Shown here piece after piece: positions 1 through 7,937 of a stretch of 64,000 bases of DNA (position 1 is the stretch's first letter; each line of letters begins with the position of its first letter). Source of the DNA: Candidatus Companilactobacillus pullicola (lineage in GTDB: Bacteria; Bacillota; Bacilli; Lactobacillales; Lactobacillaceae); NCBI GenBank assembly GCA_019116025.1, contig DXCM01000021.1:1-64000 (forward strand), given 5' to 3'. The translations under genes were made by a program, and so were the position numbers. Below the pieces are notes generated by a model. It was not told the DNA's origin and did not search any database. It saw only the letters and a program-made list of their open reading frames with translations.

Positions 1-65
1 TTATAATTACATTAATAGCCAATATAGTCTCCAAAAATATCACTTTCGTATCAGAGGTCTTAATA

Positions 66-986
66 ATGAAATTAAAATCACTCCACTTAATAAATGGGCT
101 CTATGAAAAAGTAATCTATGATGAACACACTATTCCACTAGTTACTTGTATTGATAACTTTGATGAATACACTAGTCGACAATGGAGTATGCATTGGCAT
201 GAAGGCTTTGAATTCACTACCTTACTACAAGGAAAGTGTCAGTATCAGGTTCAAGACAGCAATAACAAACTCACAACAATCAGTCTAAAACCTGATGATG
301 GCATTTTTATCAATTCAGCTGCTTTGCACAGTGTTCAAGCATTAGAACCAAACACCATAACGGCCTGTTGTGTTCTACCTCCAACTTTTTTTGAATTTAA
401 ATCTTTCATGACATTAAAAAATAGTTCAGTGCTACCTATTAGCAGATCAGGTGTAAATTATTTATACTGGAGCCGAGAAGACAAACAAGACCACATAATT
501 AGTGAAAGTATCGAAGAATTATGCAAATTATCTGAAAAAGAAATCGGTTACGAACTTCACAGTGTAGAATTAGTTTGTCGAATTTGGAGATTAATGTTGG
601 TCTCTTTCCAACAACACCACTACGATCAAATCAAACAACCTAAAAATATTCAGTCGGAAAGAATTAGATCTACGATTCAATTCATTCACGAAAACTATCA
701 ACGTCCTCACCTAACCGTTAACGACTTGGCAAGTGCTGCCAATATTAGTCGTGCAGAATGTTTCCGAGCATTTAAAGCTGTCCTTAATCAAACTCCAATG
801 GAATACTTAAATGATTATCGGATGTCTATGGCCGAAATGTTTCTAATAACGACGACACGATCGGTTAAAGAGATTACTCAAATGTGTGGTTTCAATACAG
901 CCAGCTATTTTGGTAAGGAATTCCATAGACGTTATGAAACCACTCCTAAAAAATATCGATTAGAAAAATCATCAGTTGTAAATTAA
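66..986 (+). CDS. AraC family transcriptional regulator
   Basis: A 306-residue regulator. The N-terminal half looks like a cupin-type sensing domain (motif WHEGFEFTTLLQGK at about 43-56). The C-terminal 100 residues carry the paired helix-turn-helix of the AraC family (LTVNDLASAANISRAECFRAFK, then VKEITQMCGFNTASYFGKEFHR), ending in the usual YETTPKKYR signature. The start is supported by AGAGGT seven bases upstream. Such proteins usually control sugar or amino acid genes, but the target is not evident: the next gene, rarA, lies 22 bases downstream on the same strand and is functionally unrelated, so co-transcription may be incidental. Family call is firm; ligand unknown. Confidence 0.9.
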   Translation: MKLKSLHLINGLYEKVIYDEHTIPLVTCIDNFDEYTSRQWSMHWHEGFEFTTLLQGKCQYQVQDSNNKLTTISLKPDDGIFINSAALHSVQALEPNTITACCVLPPTFFEFKSFMTLKNSSVLPISRSGVNYLYWSREDKQDHIISESIEELCKLSEKEIGYELHSVELVCRIWRLMLVSFQQHHYDQIKQPKNIQSERIRSTIQFIHENYQRPHLTVNDLASAANISRAECFRAFKAVLNQTPMEYLNDYRMSMAEMFLITTTRSVKEITQMCGFNTASYFGKEFHRRYETTPKKYRLEKSSVVN

Positions 987-1008
987 ACCCACAGAAAGGA
1001 ACAAAACA

Positions 1009-2283
1009 TTGGCATTCAAAACACCACTAGCCGATTTAATGCGGCCACAAACTTTAGATGAAATGGTTGGACAACAGGAACTCTTGAAATCTGGTCAGCC
1101 ATTGAGGCAAATCATCGATCAACACGTCAACATCCCACTGTTACTCTGGGGACCACCTGGCACGGGCAAGACTACTTTAGCCAAAATTATTGCTAAACAA
1201 TACAATTATCCTTTTGAAGCATTCAATGCATCGACTGACAATAAGGCTAAATTGACTAAACAAATCAACCAATACCCTGACGATTCGTTCGTTCTATTAA
1301 TAGATGAAATTCACCGTATGACCAAAACTTTACAGGATTTCCTACTACCTTATTTGGAAAATGGTCACATCTTGTTAATTGGCTCTACGACTGAGAATCC
1401 TATCATGTCCATCGTTCCTGCTATTCGTTCGAGGAGCCAAATTTTTGAATTCAAATCTCTCAATGACGAAGATATCATCACCATGCTCAAACGTGCCGTG
1501 ACTGATATTTACAAATTAGACGATAAACAATTTGAAGCTGAAGCTCTAAAGCTAATAGCCATTTCAGCTGACGGTGACTTGAGAATTGCTTTAAATAGTT
1601 TAGAAACGATTCACGCTATTAATCCGGATAAAATCACTGTTGAAAACGTGAAAAAATTTGCTCAGCAACAACATTTTAATTACGACAAAAAGGCTACTAA
1701 ACACTATGATTACCTTTCCGCTTATTCCGATTCTATGGCCGGTTCTGACACAGATGCGGCCTTGTATTATTTAGCGGTGCTGTTAAAAAATAACGACTTA
1801 CCTTCTGTTGTGCGGAGATTACGAGAAATCCCCTACACTTATATCGGTTTAGCTAATCCGCAACAAGTTACCCAAATCGTGGTTGCCGCTAATCAAGCCG
1901 AAAAGATTGGAATGCCTAAGGCCAAATATCCACTGATGTTCGCCACGATGCTAATGTGTATCTCTCCTAAGTCAGGTTCATTTGACGAAACTTGGGATAA
2001 ATTAGATCAAGATACTGAACACCCTAACGAACATCCCATGCCCAAAGGATTAAGAGATATGCACTATAAGCATTCTGAAGAAATTACTGGTGGTGGTTTG
2101 ATAGATTCTCCATTTGCCTCGCCGCATCAGATTGCTCAACAAAATTACATGCCTAAAGGTTTAGCTGGTCGTCGTTATTACTATCCTAAAGACAACGCTA
2201 ATGAACAAAAATTAGGTGAACAGTATTTAAAATTGCATAAGTATATTTATCAAGAGGATTACAAAGATCCCGACCAAAAATAA
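1009..2283 (+). CDS. rarA: Replication-associated recombination protein RarA (MgsA) AAA+ ATPase
   Basis: A 424-residue clamp-loader-like AAA+ ATPase that acts at stalled replication forks. Walker A is GPPGTGKT at 48-55 and Walker B is LLIDEIHR near 97-104. A sensor-1 segment (LLIGSTTENP) and an arginine-finger region (AIRSRSQIFEF) follow, and the C-terminal half matches the oligomerisation domain of MgsA. Length is normal for the family (about 420-440). The start codon is TTG at 1009, preceded by AGAAAGGA at a good distance; no closer ATG exists. A bidirectional hairpin terminator begins at the stop codon. Confidence 0.94.
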   Translation: MAFKTPLADLMRPQTLDEMVGQQELLKSGQPLRQIIDQHVNIPLLLWGPPGTGKTTLAKIIAKQYNYPFEAFNASTDNKAKLTKQINQYPDDSFVLLIDEIHRMTKTLQDFLLPYLENGHILLIGSTTENPIMSIVPAIRSRSQIFEFKSLNDEDIITMLKRAVTDIYKLDDKQFEAEALKLIAISADGDLRIALNSLETIHAINPDKITVENVKKFAQQQHFNYDKKATKHYDYLSAYSDSMAGSDTDAALYYLAVLLKNNDLPSVVRRLREIPYTYIGLANPQQVTQIVVAANQAEKIGMPKAKYPLMFATMLMCISPKSGSFDETWDKLDQDTEHPNEHPMPKGLRDMHYKHSEEITGGGLIDSPFASPHQIAQQNYMPKGLAGRRYYYPKDNANEQKLGEQYLKLHKYIYQEDYKDPDQK

Positions 2284-2317
2284 AAATCGCTAGTCACATT
2301 AGACTAACGATTTTTTA
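2282..2317. terminator. Bidirectional intrinsic terminator between rarA and the convergent MFS gene
   Basis: Arms AAAAATCG...TAGTC and GACTA...CGATTTTT pair around a six-base loop with one mismatch, followed by a T run. The right arm overlaps the stop codon of the minus-strand gene, so it can serve both genes. Confidence 0.8.
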
Positions 2318-3483
2318 TTTTGGAATTCTTTATTAACGTGATTCAAATATATAACGATACCTAAGGATATTGCCATGAAGACAGCTGCTCCCCATCCTAA
2401 ATTACGCAATCCCATAACATGCAAATTCACTGAAGCAGTCGCTGATCCTAGTGAGATACCGACATTAAAGAAAATAGCACCCAGAGCTGAAGCAAATGCC
2501 GTAGCTTGTGGATAGTCGGCCTCCGCCACATCCAGGAAGTGAATCTGAATAGGAGATCCACCAATCAATACTAATAATGTCAGCAGTAATAACAGCCCAT
2601 AACCAGTCCACCTATTACCCATTGCAATTGAAAAAATCAGCAACAATCCGATATTTACCCCGTAGAACTTAGGCAAAATTTTTAATCCATTATGTTCAGC
2701 TAATGTGCCTGAAAGTCGATTACCGATAATACTTACGATCCCAATCAGCATCAAAAGCCAATTCAACGTCGAAGTACTGAATCCCAACGTATTCGTGATC
2801 AGAGGACGAATATAAGTGTAATAAGCGTAGGAAGTTGCGGCGGCAAAGAGAGTCAATGCGGATGCAAGATAAATACGCTTATCCTTCAAGATAATTAATT
2901 GATCTTTTATACTGCTGGTTGGATGATTCAAGTTCTTCGGTAAAACCAGTCCTAGAATAATACACGTCACTAGACTCAACAGCGAAATAACGTGGAATGC
3001 ATTTTGCCAACCAAAATGAGTACTGATGGCTGTTCCAATGGGGACTCCGATAACAGAAGCAATACTAAATCCCGCCGCCAGCCAAGAAATCAAGATAGCT
3101 CTCTTATCTTTTGGCGCAATGACACTGGAAATAGCGATGCTCAATGACTCAAGCGTCCCCGCTACAATTGCCGTGATCATTCGCGACATTAACATCAACG
3201 GAAAACTTGTCGCAAAACCTGTCAAAGTATTTCCTATTAAAAAAATTATCATCAGTACCATAAAAGTATGATATTGGTTAAAACGACTGGTCAAAATAGT
3301 CAAAACTGGCGTACTGATGGCATAGACTATGGCAAACATTGTAATCATATAACCAACAGTCGTAACGGCCACCTTCAATGAACTTGAGATATCAGAAATT
3401 ATTCCGACAACGATAAACTCGTTACATCCCAGCATAAATGACACTAAGACAAACGCCGCTGCCTGCAATTTATACTTATTCAT
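2299..3483 (-). CDS. MFS transporter, drug:H+ antiporter (DHA1-like)
   Basis: A 394-residue integral membrane protein with about 12 hydrophobic segments. It has the DHA1 layout: an early GCNEFIVVGII segment, an MFS motif-C-like helix (GFSIASVIGVPIGTAISTHFGWQNAFHVIS) after helix 4, and a central hydrophilic loop near residue 190. This suggests a proton-driven exporter of a small molecule (drug, sugar or metabolite). The ATG has GAGGA nine bases upstream. It stands alone, convergent with rarA. Substrate cannot be read from the sequence. Confidence 0.85.
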   Translation of the reverse strand: MNKYKLQAAAFVLVSFMLGCNEFIVVGIISDISSSLKVAVTTVGYMITMFAIVYAISTPVLTILTSRFNQYHTFMVLMIIFLIGNTLTGFATSFPLMLMSRMITAIVAGTLESLSIAISSVIAPKDKRAILISWLAAGFSIASVIGVPIGTAISTHFGWQNAFHVISLLSLVTCIILGLVLPKNLNHPTSSIKDQLIILKDKRIYLASALTLFAAATSYAYYTYIRPLITNTLGFSTSTLNWLLMLIGIVSIIGNRLSGTLAEHNGLKILPKFYGVNIGLLLIFSIAMGNRWTGYGLLLLLTLLVLIGGSPIQIHFLDVAEADYPQATAFASALGAIFFNVGISLGSATASVNLHVMGLRNLGWGAAVFMAISLGIVIYLNHVNKEFQNKKSLV

Positions 3484-3615
3484 TTAATTTAATCCTCTAC
3501 TTTGTTCAGAATTCTCTTACTAATTATAATGTTACCGTTCTAATTAAAATAGTTATAGATATATTTTTCATGTTACAATCAATTCAAATCAAACAATCAG
3601 TCTTTGGAGGAAAAT

Positions 3616-3750
3616 ATGAAAAAAGTTTACAAAGGTAAAAACGTCACTATCTCTTTCGAAGCACATAAACCTAATAAATGGTATCAATGGCTATTCCTTG
3701 GTACGTCCGTACTTGGCATTGGATATTTAATAGCTCAAAAAAATCGTTAG
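3616..3750 (+). CDS. Small single-pass membrane protein, 44 aa, unknown
   Basis: A 44-codon ORF with a strong ribosome binding site (TTTGGAGG, five bases before the ATG) and its own intrinsic terminator starting at the stop codon. The N-terminal half is basic and polar (MKKVYKGKNVTISFEAHKP), then a hydrophobic span of about 20 residues (WLFLGTSVLGIGYLIA), then QKNR. This predicts a small inner-membrane protein with a charged tail on each side. No recognised family. The independent RBS and terminator make it a credible gene despite its size. Confidence 0.65.
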   Translation: MKKVYKGKNVTISFEAHKPNKWYQWLFLGTSVLGIGYLIAQKNR

Positions 3751-3773
3751 TCCACTCGGCTAACGATTTTTAA
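3740..3773 (+). terminator. Intrinsic terminator of the 44-aa ORF
   Basis: Perfect 11-bp inverted repeat AAAATCGTTAG / CTAACGATTTT around a nine-base loop, ending in a T run. The stem overlaps the stop codon. Confidence 0.85.
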
Positions 3774-3850
3774 TTGTCATCTTCTACTAGAAAAGACCAA
3801 CAAAGATTTCTATAATTATTAGTATCTTGTAAATTTTAACGGAGAATCTT

Positions 3851-4243
3851 ATGGACAATACAGATATTATTAGGAAATATTTTCAATCCTGGCTTATAAG
3901 GGATTTTTCAGACCTCGATACTTATTTTGATGAAAAAATAATTTATCGTGAATGTTATGGTCCTATCTACATCGGTTTGGACGAATTACATCAATGGATC
4001 GATAACATGATGAATCGTCAAAAAGTTTTAAATTGGCGCATCGACAAAATCCTACCAACAGACAAAAATACTTATACAGTGTTATGGTATTTTCATGCTG
4101 TCGAACATACTGAATATGATTTCGACGGTGCCTCAATAATCGAGTTCAAAAATAATAAAATTATTGACGTCGCTGAATATCAATCCAAGCATGAAACTTT
4201 TCGACCATTTAAAAAAGAGGGAAAAAATGAATCCAACGATTAA
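3851..4243 (+). CDS. SnoaL-like / NTF2-fold protein
   Basis: A 130-residue soluble protein with the hallmarks of the SnoaL/NTF2-like fold: an N-terminal helix (DIIRKYFQSWLIRDFSDLDTYF), a central segment YIGLDELHQWIDNMM, and alternating strands ending in IIEFKNNKIIDVAEYQ. The family includes small isomerases, dehydratases and binding proteins; no catalytic assignment is possible here. Its end overlaps the nitroreductase start by 17 bp, so the two are probably translated from one message and may act on related substrates (inference). Confidence 0.75.
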   Translation: MDNTDIIRKYFQSWLIRDFSDLDTYFDEKIIYRECYGPIYIGLDELHQWIDNMMNRQKVLNWRIDKILPTDKNTYTVLWYFHAVEHTEYDFDGASIIEFKNNKIIDVAEYQSKHETFRPFKKEGKNESND

Positions 4244-4964
4244 AAAGATGACTGAACACGTATCTGTACGTGACTTTAAAGACCAAGCTATCACTAATGA
4301 ACAAAAACAAGCACTGTTAATGGCTGCTCAAAGTGGCTCAACATCTGAATTTGTCCAAGCTTTTTCTATTATTGAAATAACTGATTCAAAACTAAGAAAT
4401 GAGTTAGCTGATATTACGATAAGCTCCCCACACGTAAAAAAGGCGGATACTTTTTACGTTTTCGTAGCTGATTTGAACCGTCAAGCTCAAATTTTAAAAG
4501 CTCATGACCAAAATCTAGATAGTTTAAAAAATATGGAATCCTTGATTGTCAGCATTGTGGACACGACTATCGCGGCTCAAAGTATGGCTGTAGCCGCTGA
4601 ATCAATGGATTTAGGTATTTGCTACATCGGCAGTCTCCGCAATAACATCAAACGTGTTGCCGAGTTACTGAACTTGCCTAAACTTACAATTCCTGTTTTT
4701 GGTATGACTGTCGGTGTTCCCAAAACTAAGAATCAACATAAACCTCGTTTGCCACAGAACTGCCAAGTAGCAACTAATTCTTACAACAACCATCAATTCA
4801 CCGACTTAGCAAATTACGATCAAGTAGTTCACGATTACTACGCTAACCGCAAAACTAATGCATCCGATACTAATTGGTCCGAAAAAAATCTGGCCATCTT
4901 CAAACAAATTAGACGCCCAGAAGTAGCCAGTTTCCTTAAAGAACAAGGTTTCACACTAGCTTAA
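4227..4964 (+). CDS. NfrA-type FMN-dependent NAD(P)H nitroreductase
   Basis: A 245-residue flavin reductase of the nitroreductase superfamily. The N-terminal SVRDFKDQAITNEQKQALLMAAQSGSTS matches the FMN-phosphate-binding start of the NfrA/SsuE-like group, and MAVAAESMDLGICYIGSLRNN is the second conserved region. The C-terminal YYANRKTN...W segment is typical of NfrA. An upstream in-frame ATG at 4164 exists, but the ATG at 4227 has AGAGGG correctly spaced and gives the family N-terminus. Such enzymes reduce quinones, nitroaromatics or flavins. Its stop overlaps that of the convergent SAP-domain gene by four bases. Confidence 0.88.
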   Translation: MNPTIKKMTEHVSVRDFKDQAITNEQKQALLMAAQSGSTSEFVQAFSIIEITDSKLRNELADITISSPHVKKADTFYVFVADLNRQAQILKAHDQNLDSLKNMESLIVSIVDTTIAAQSMAVAAESMDLGICYIGSLRNNIKRVAELLNLPKLTIPVFGMTVGVPKTKNQHKPRLPQNCQVATNSYNNHQFTDLANYDQVVHDYYANRKTNASDTNWSEKNLAIFKQIRRPEVASFLKEQGFTLA

Positions 4965-5593
4965 ACTTTACGATATTTTGAAATTTCACTTTGATATTGG
5001 TCAATCAACTTAGGACTGTAAACTTTTTCCATTTGACTATCACGAACTTTAGACCAAATAATTGCGGCCACTTTCATTTTTTGAGAATAGTCTTTCGAAC
5101 GCTCATCACGATTGAAGGCTTTCACGAAATTATTCCATTGATAAGTATGTTCTTCCTTATTATCAGTCGAAATTCCATTTTGATAAGCATCAATGAGATC
5201 TTGAACCGTAGCTGAATCGTCATGCTCACTTTGGACTTGACGCATTTTGATAGCCATAGCTTTTTTAAAACTGAATTTGTCTATTTGAAAATAATTGGCA
5301 AAAAAATTTCTAGCTTCTGCATTCAAACTGAATCCTGAAGCCAACAATTTAGTTTGCGAATTGATTTGTTCAGCTTTCAATGAAGATGTCTGAGTATTAG
5401 TCCGAACAACTTTTATTTGCGACTGCGGTATACCATTTAAATATTGAATAATATACTGATTCAATTCAGCCTTGGTCCCGTAAGTTGGTAAGTGATTATC
5501 TTTACAGATTTTCACCAACTCCGTTTTATACCAATAGAAGTTTTTGAAGGTTTCTACTGATAATTCTTTAGAAAAACATGGTCTATCAACCAT
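4961..5593 (-). CDS. SAP-domain protein with C-terminal DUF6434-like region
   Basis: A 210-residue protein. Residues about 8-53 fit a SAP-type helix-extended-helix module (ELSVETFKNFYWYKTELVKICKDN... AELNQYIIQYLNG), a putative DNA/RNA-binding motif. The C-terminal part (FKKAMAIKMRQVQSEHDDSATVQDLIDAY ... NNFVKAFNRDER) resembles the DUF6434 domain found with SAP in lactobacilli and enterococci. GGGAG lies upstream of the ATG. The leader contains an AT-rich hairpin, and upstream of it lies repeat locus 1. Molecular role unknown. Confidence 0.75.
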   Translation of the reverse strand: MVDRPCFSKELSVETFKNFYWYKTELVKICKDNHLPTYGTKAELNQYIIQYLNGIPQSQIKVVRTNTQTSSLKAEQINSQTKLLASGFSLNAEARNFFANYFQIDKFSFKKAMAIKMRQVQSEHDDSATVQDLIDAYQNGISTDNKEEHTYQWNNFVKAFNRDERSKDYSQKMKVAAIIWSKVRDSQMEKVYSPKLIDQYQSEISKYRKV

Positions 5594-5607
5594 TAGAATC
5601 TCCCATC

Positions 5608-5637
5608 AAATATCACGAATTTCGTGGTATTTTTTTT
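5608..5637. other. Hairpin with T run in the leader of the SAP-domain gene
   Basis: CACGAA and TTCGTG pair, extended by AAATA/TATTT, followed on the plus strand by eight T. On the minus strand it lies 15 bases before the SAP-gene start, so it could affect its expression. It could instead end plus-strand read-through. Function unproven. Confidence 0.45.
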
Positions 5638-5701
5638 AACAAATTTTGGTTCTTACTCAAACTCGGTTGTATCATTAATACTAACTGATGTAGTTGAAAT
5701 A

Positions 5702-5782
5702 TGCCGTCGTCCGTAAAAAATCTGTGGGCCACTGGAACGTGGTGGACACGGCTTGAAGCTAATAATTTTTTACTACCGACTA
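5702..5782 (-). repeat. Class-B structured unit 1B (collapsed form)
   Basis: Begins with ATGCCGTC, as does unit 3B. A small hairpin CCACT-GGAACGT-GGTGG matches CCGCT-GGAACGT-AGCGG in 3B and 4B: the loop is identical and the stem changes are paired. An outer stem joins GTAAAAAAT to AATTTTTTAC. It lacks the inner arms seen in unit 4B. It is preceded by CTAACTGATGTAGTT, nearly identical to the sequence before 3B. Confidence 0.7.
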
Positions 5783-5930
5783 GATATTCGTTTCTAATGT
5801 TATCGGAAACCATGTAAAGTTAGATATCATCTAGCCTTACATGGTTAAAATACATATTAACAAAATAACTGTAATTTGCCATCTTACTATCTGAAAGCTT
5901 AAAAATAAACAAACAATAGAAGCACTCTTT

Positions 5931-6103
5931 AGTCCGGAGCAAAAATTGGAAATGCGTTCAGCTATGAGATTATTGTTATCGGCTTTGCCGATTACAATAA
6001 GGTCGATTTCGGAGATCCATTATTTTGCACGAAGTGTAAAATAATTAGCTTCGAATCGCGCCCATAGCGTTCCAACAGCATTCCCAATTTTTGTGGAGGA
6101 CGG
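5931..6103 (+). repeat. Class-A structured unit 1A, 173 nt
   Basis: A full-length unit. Closing stem: GCAAAAATTGG...AATGC with GCATT...CCAATTTTTGT. Second stem around GCTATG / CATAGC next to the conserved CGTTCCA. Inner hairpins: ATTGTTATCGGC-TTT-GCCGATTACAAT and ATTATTTTGCAC-GAA-GTGTAAAATAAT, the latter inside a stem formed by CGATTTCG/CGAATCG. Units 2A and 3A have exactly the same length. Confidence 0.8.
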
Positions 6104-6144
6104 AAATTTTATATCACAACCGAGTTTGAGAAAGAATCCAAATC

Positions 6145-6582
6145 TTACTCCTTATCATGTTTCTTCGCACGATCTCGTTCATTAATCTTTCTTTGAATCA
6201 TCCACTTATCCGCTTCATTTTGAAAAACCGTATCCGAAACGGTAATCAAAATTGAAGTTGCGGCGGCGAAAAAGCCTAATCCCAAGGCCCAACGTTTTGA
6301 GAACTCAAAATTCAAGAAAGATAGACCCAAAGCCACCATGATCCAAAATGTCATATTCAAGGCAACAAAAGAAATATGTTGTTTTTCTTTTTCATTAACC
6401 GCACCAACAACTCCTGTCAAAGGAACGATAAGCAGGAAGCCACAAACTGAAGTTACATCTATATTGCTAGTCCTTACCAACCTAGACATCAAAATCAGCA
6501 AAATGATAATCGCAATAAAAACCACACCAAAAGCATTAAATATCTTATGCGTCGTCGACCGATGCAATCTAACCTTCTTCAT
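6145..6582 (-). CDS. Four-helix membrane protein, unknown
   Basis: A 145-residue protein with a short basic N-terminus (MKKVRLHRSTTHK), four hydrophobic segments (about 15-37, 47-64, 75-95 and 105-122) and a highly charged C-terminal tail (IQRKINERDRAKKHDKE). I recognise no family. An in-frame GTG at 6594 would add four residues, but the ATG at 6582 is the more natural start. It ends 41 bases from structured unit 1A, which may act as its terminator. It is preceded by a gap that holds a small ORF on the other strand. Confidence 0.65.
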   Translation of the reverse strand: MKKVRLHRSTTHKIFNAFGVVFIAIIILLILMSRLVRTSNIDVTSVCGFLLIVPLTGVVGAVNEKEKQHISFVALNMTFWIMVALGLSFLNFEFSKRWALGLGFFAAATSILITVSDTVFQNEADKWMIQRKINERDRAKKHDKE

Positions 6583-6774
6583 ATTTATCACCACACATAA
6601 TTGCTATGGATATATTTGGAGTTAATATAACACCAGCCTTATAGAAGATAAAAAAATTCGATTCCATCCCGTCAAAATAGACAATTAAAATAGTTAGAGC
6701 AAATCATTACTCCCCTCAATCTTTACAGCCTTACAATGTATTGTTTCAAAGATAGAGTTTGGAGGTAATTAATC

Positions 6775-6951
6775 ATGGCACCCATTGAAGATAGAACTTT
6801 TCGTGGTTATGAATTAACGATTATGAAAAATTCTATTATCGACATTTTGACTATTGATTCAGTTAATATGATTATTAATTATCAGGTTGCTCCAGACAAA
6901 AATCAACGTGCAATTCAACCTGGTTTGATCAATAAACATAATTTTTCCTGA
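6775..6951 (+). CDS. Small protein, 58 aa, unknown
   Basis: A 58-codon ORF starting at ATG 6775 with a consensus GGAGG nine bases upstream. The protein (MAPIEDRTFRGYELTI...DILTIDSVNMIINYQVAPDKNQ) is soluble, mildly acidic at first, and looks like a mixed alpha/beta domain rather than a signal peptide or pheromone. It fills most of the gap between the membrane-protein gene and the XRE regulator. The good RBS and fold-like composition support translation. No family recognised. Confidence 0.6.
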   Translation: MAPIEDRTFRGYELTIMKNSIIDILTIDSVNMIINYQVAPDKNQRAIQPGLINKHNFS

Positions 6952-7061
6952 AAATTTACAAACATATTTACAAAACTTTACAATAATTGAACAGAAAATA
7001 CACACTACTTTTATATCATCTACTTATAGATTTATTAATTAAGATAAGTAGGTGTTAATAT

Positions 7062-7889
7062 ATGGACAATTTAGGGGACATATTAAAAGAAACTCGTCAG
7101 CGTCGACAGCTTTCGCAACTGGAAACAGCTGAAAATATTTGTTCTCAATCTACTCTTTCAGAAATCGAGCATAACAAGTACATCCCTAATACTCAGCTTT
7201 TGATCAGTTTGTGCCAAAGGTTATCAATCAATTTTGATGATCTACTTTTAGCACAAAATTTCAGTATCTGTAAGGACAGATATTTCAATCAAAAAGTTCG
7301 TTCACTATATAATAGTAGAAACTATCAATTACTAAAATCTTATTTAAATCGCCCCACTGTTACTGAGTTGGTTGAGACTAGTAAGCAGATGCAAGCCTAT
7401 TACTTTTATCTAGCTGTTTGTGATCTGCACTTGGAACATAATTTTGACAGTTCTAAGGAATTTTTGAAGTTATCTCTAGCCAGCACTGGTCACAGTCGCA
7501 AGCAAACAACTTTAACACGTATCTGCAATATCACCCTGGCTTACGTTTACGCTAAACAAGGACTACGTACCTCTGCCATTAAACAAATCAATGTAGCGTT
7601 AAGAAATCTCGACCAAATTACTTACGATGAGAATCTCAACATCATCTACTTTGTAGCAGCACTCTCCTACTTAGCCCTCAACAAGTATGATTTGGCTATC
7701 AAAATGGTCGAAAGAGGTATCAATTTTACTCGCAAAAATAACTCTCACTTCATGTTATTGGACAGCATCTATCTAATGGCCCATATCACCGAAAAGATTC
7801 AGGACAGTTGTCACAAATTAGAAAATGTTAAAAAATACGATATTTTCAATGACTTCATTCACGAACGTCCTTACGCTAAGGTCAATTAA
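7062..7889 (+). CDS. XRE-family regulator with TPR-like sensor domain (RRNPP-like)
   Basis: A 275-residue regulator. Residues 5-60 form a Cro/CI helix-turn-helix (LKETRQRRQLSQLETAENIC ... LSEIEHNKYIPNTQLLISLC). The rest is helical with TPR-like repeats (YYFYLAVCDLHL, ITLAYVYAKQGLRTSAIKQINVAL, VAALSYLALNKYDLAIKMVERGI). This architecture is used by Rgg/PlcR/MutR peptide-responsive regulators. No obvious pheromone gene lies beside it; the upstream 58-aa ORF lacks a signal sequence. It may control itself or the following NUDIX gene, 48 bases downstream. RBS is a weak AGGTG. Confidence 0.8.
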   Translation: MDNLGDILKETRQRRQLSQLETAENICSQSTLSEIEHNKYIPNTQLLISLCQRLSINFDDLLLAQNFSICKDRYFNQKVRSLYNSRNYQLLKSYLNRPTVTELVETSKQMQAYYFYLAVCDLHLEHNFDSSKEFLKLSLASTGHSRKQTTLTRICNITLAYVYAKQGLRTSAIKQINVALRNLDQITYDENLNIIYFVAALSYLALNKYDLAIKMVERGINFTRKNNSHFMLLDSIYLMAHITEKIQDSCHKLENVKKYDIFNDFIHERPYAKVN

Positions 7890-7937
7890 AAAATATAATT
7901 ATAAATGTTATACTTTCATCAAAAGGAAGGTATAACA

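Larger units (their letters stand above)
5648..6139. repeat. Structured repeat locus 1: head-to-head composite with imperfect terminal inverted repeats
   Basis: An intergenic element of about 490 bp. Its ends at 5648-5671 and 6115-6139 are imperfect inverted repeats sharing ACTCGGTTGT-type sequence. Inside are a class-B unit (5702-5782, reverse) and a class-A unit (5931-6103, forward), separated by an AT-rich spacer. Large parts of the spacer recur near 56.7-56.8 kb in inverted orientation (for example GGTTAAAATACATATTAA and ACAATAGAAG), so this is a dispersed element and not chance secondary structure. No credible protein is encoded, so if mobile it is non-autonomous. Confidence 0.8.

Noticed and set aside
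5613..5813. 66-aa minus-strand ORF in repeat locus 1
   Set aside because: It lies inside the structured repeat. It shares a VPxAHRFxTxDGI string with the frame at 57077-57262 only because both translate the repeat. No RBS of note.
7062..7889. Possible quorum-sensing peptide/regulator pair
   Set aside because: No short ORF with a signal-like, hydrophobic pheromone pattern was found on either side of the XRE/TPR gene.
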